Source of the DNA: DASTCC01 sp035711465
GTDB taxonomy: Bacteria > Acidobacteriota > Vicinamibacteria > Vicinamibacterales > SCN-69-37
DNA: 5,296 nucleotides
Assembly (NCBI GenBank): GCA_035711465.1
Contig: DASTCC010000456.1
Span: forward strand, 1 to 5,296
Reading direction: 5' to 3'
Position 1 is the first letter of the stretch. Each line of letters begins with the position of its first letter. Both the position numbers and the translations under genes were made by a program. This document shows, piece after piece, positions 4,814-5,296 of this stretch. The notes under the pieces are model-generated. The model saw only the letters and a list, made by a program, of their open reading frames with translations. It made no database searches and was not told the DNA's origin.

Positions 4814-5296
4814 ATGGCTGATCCGACCAGCGCGGACGTCCGCGCGTACTGGCACACCCATATCCACGACCTCGAGATCTCCACGCATCCAGCCGGCTCG
4901 CCGGGCTTCTTTGCCGATCTCGACGCTTATCATTTCGAGAAGCTGCATCACCTGCTTCAGCTGGTCGACTTCGCCGGCTGGCGCGAACGTCGCGTATTAG
5001 ACGTCGGATGCGGCGCCGGGGTTGAGGTCGTCCGCTTCGCCCGCGGCGGCGCCCGCGTCGTCGGCATGGATGCCGCGCCATCGGCCGCAGCGCTGACGGC
5101 CGCCAATCTCGCGCAGCAGGGCCTCACGGCCGGGGTGATCGTCGCCGACGGCGAGCGGATGCCCCTGCCCGACGCGTCCTTCGATTTCGTCTACGCGCAC
5201 GGGGTGATCCAGTACGCCGCCAGCGACGCCGGCGTCGTCGCCGAGACGCTTCGCGTCCTCAAGCCCGGTGGCCTGGCGATGTTTCAGGTCTACAAC
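4814..5296 (+). CDS. SAM-dependent class I methyltransferase, N-terminal part (3' end outside window)
   Basis: The frame from ATG 4814 stays open for 161 codons to the window edge. It has the Rossmann-fold methyltransferase motifs in order: motif I VLDVGCGAG at 61-69 for S-adenosylmethionine binding, an acidic residue at the end of strand 2 (D86 in VVGMDAAP), an ADGERMPLPDASFDFVYAHGVIQY segment (111-134) containing the adenine-contact Asp112 and motif II, and a LRVLKPGGLAMF segment (146-157) of the UbiE/Methyltransf_11 type. The N-terminal 60 residues (AYWHTHIHDLEISTHPAGSPGFFADLDAY) form a helical cap that probably helps choose the acceptor, which cannot be named. There is no Shine-Dalgarno before the ATG. 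Transcription diverges from the GlpD-like gene with a 29-bp gap. The C-terminus lies outside the window. Confidence 0.9.
   Translation, partial: MADPTSADVRAYWHTHIHDLEISTHPAGSPGFFADLDAYHFEKLHHLLQLVDFAGWRERRVLDVGCGAGVEVVRFARGGARVVGMDAAPSAAALTAANLAQQGLTAGVIVADGERMPLPDASFDFVYAHGVIQYAASDAGVVAETLRVLKPGGLAMFQVYN

Noticed and set aside
4083..5000. 305-codon plus-strand open frame opposite the GlpD-like gene
   Set aside because: Composition is typical of an antisense GC-rich shadow, with no recognisable motif, and it would overlap the well-supported methyltransferase in another frame.
4785..5081. 99-codon N-terminal extension of the GlpD-like protein
   Set aside because: It is antisense to the methyltransferase, is Arg-rich and lacks family similarity; the FAD motif normally lies close to the N-terminus, as it does from GTG 4784.

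Overview
This 5.3 kb window is very GC-rich and almost entirely coding. GC-rich codon use, a long G/C-type heptamer repeat between genes and the overall gene style suggest a soil-type bacterium. My best guess is an Acidobacteriota (Vicinamibacteria-like) genome or metagenome bin. That guess rests on general resemblance, and no marker gene in the window settles it.

Layout from left to right. (1) Positions 1-849 (+) hold the C-terminal part of a GT4-family glycosyltransferase whose start lies outside the window. (2) Positions 850-1014 are an intergenic stretch filled by a two-armed array of 7-bp units: six units of GGTGCTN, a 13-bp spacer, then twelve units of the reverse-complement type NAGCACC. 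The arms can fold into a long hairpin, and the array stops 5 bp before the next start codon. (3) Positions 1015-2294 (+) hold a tRNA-quality pair, ttcA (tRNA 2-thiocytidine-32 biosynthesis) and dtd (D-aminoacyl-tRNA deacylase), joined by an overlapping TTGA start/stop. (4) Twenty bases later, positions 2315-3166 (+) encode a secreted, probably outer-membrane beta-barrel protein behind a strong Shine-Dalgarno sequence. (5) On the opposite strand, positions 4784-3144 encode a divergent GlpD-like FAD-dependent oxidoreductase. Its 3' end overlaps the barrel gene tail-to-tail by 23 bp. (6) Divergent from it across only 29 bp, a SAM-dependent class I methyltransferase starts at 4814 (+) and runs off the window end.

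Functionally, ttcA and dtd both act on tRNA (anticodon-loop thiolation and removal of mischarged D-amino acids) and look co-transcribed, possibly with the barrel gene. The oxidoreductase/methyltransferase pair shares a very compact divergent promoter region and may be co-regulated, but no joint pathway is evident. The most unusual items are the convergent heptamer array abutting ttcA, the altered substrate-site motifs of the GlpD-like protein, and the tiny divergent promoter region with a possibly leaderless methyltransferase mRNA. I see no CRISPR array, transposase, integrase, tRNA or rRNA. No clear new multi-gene system is visible.
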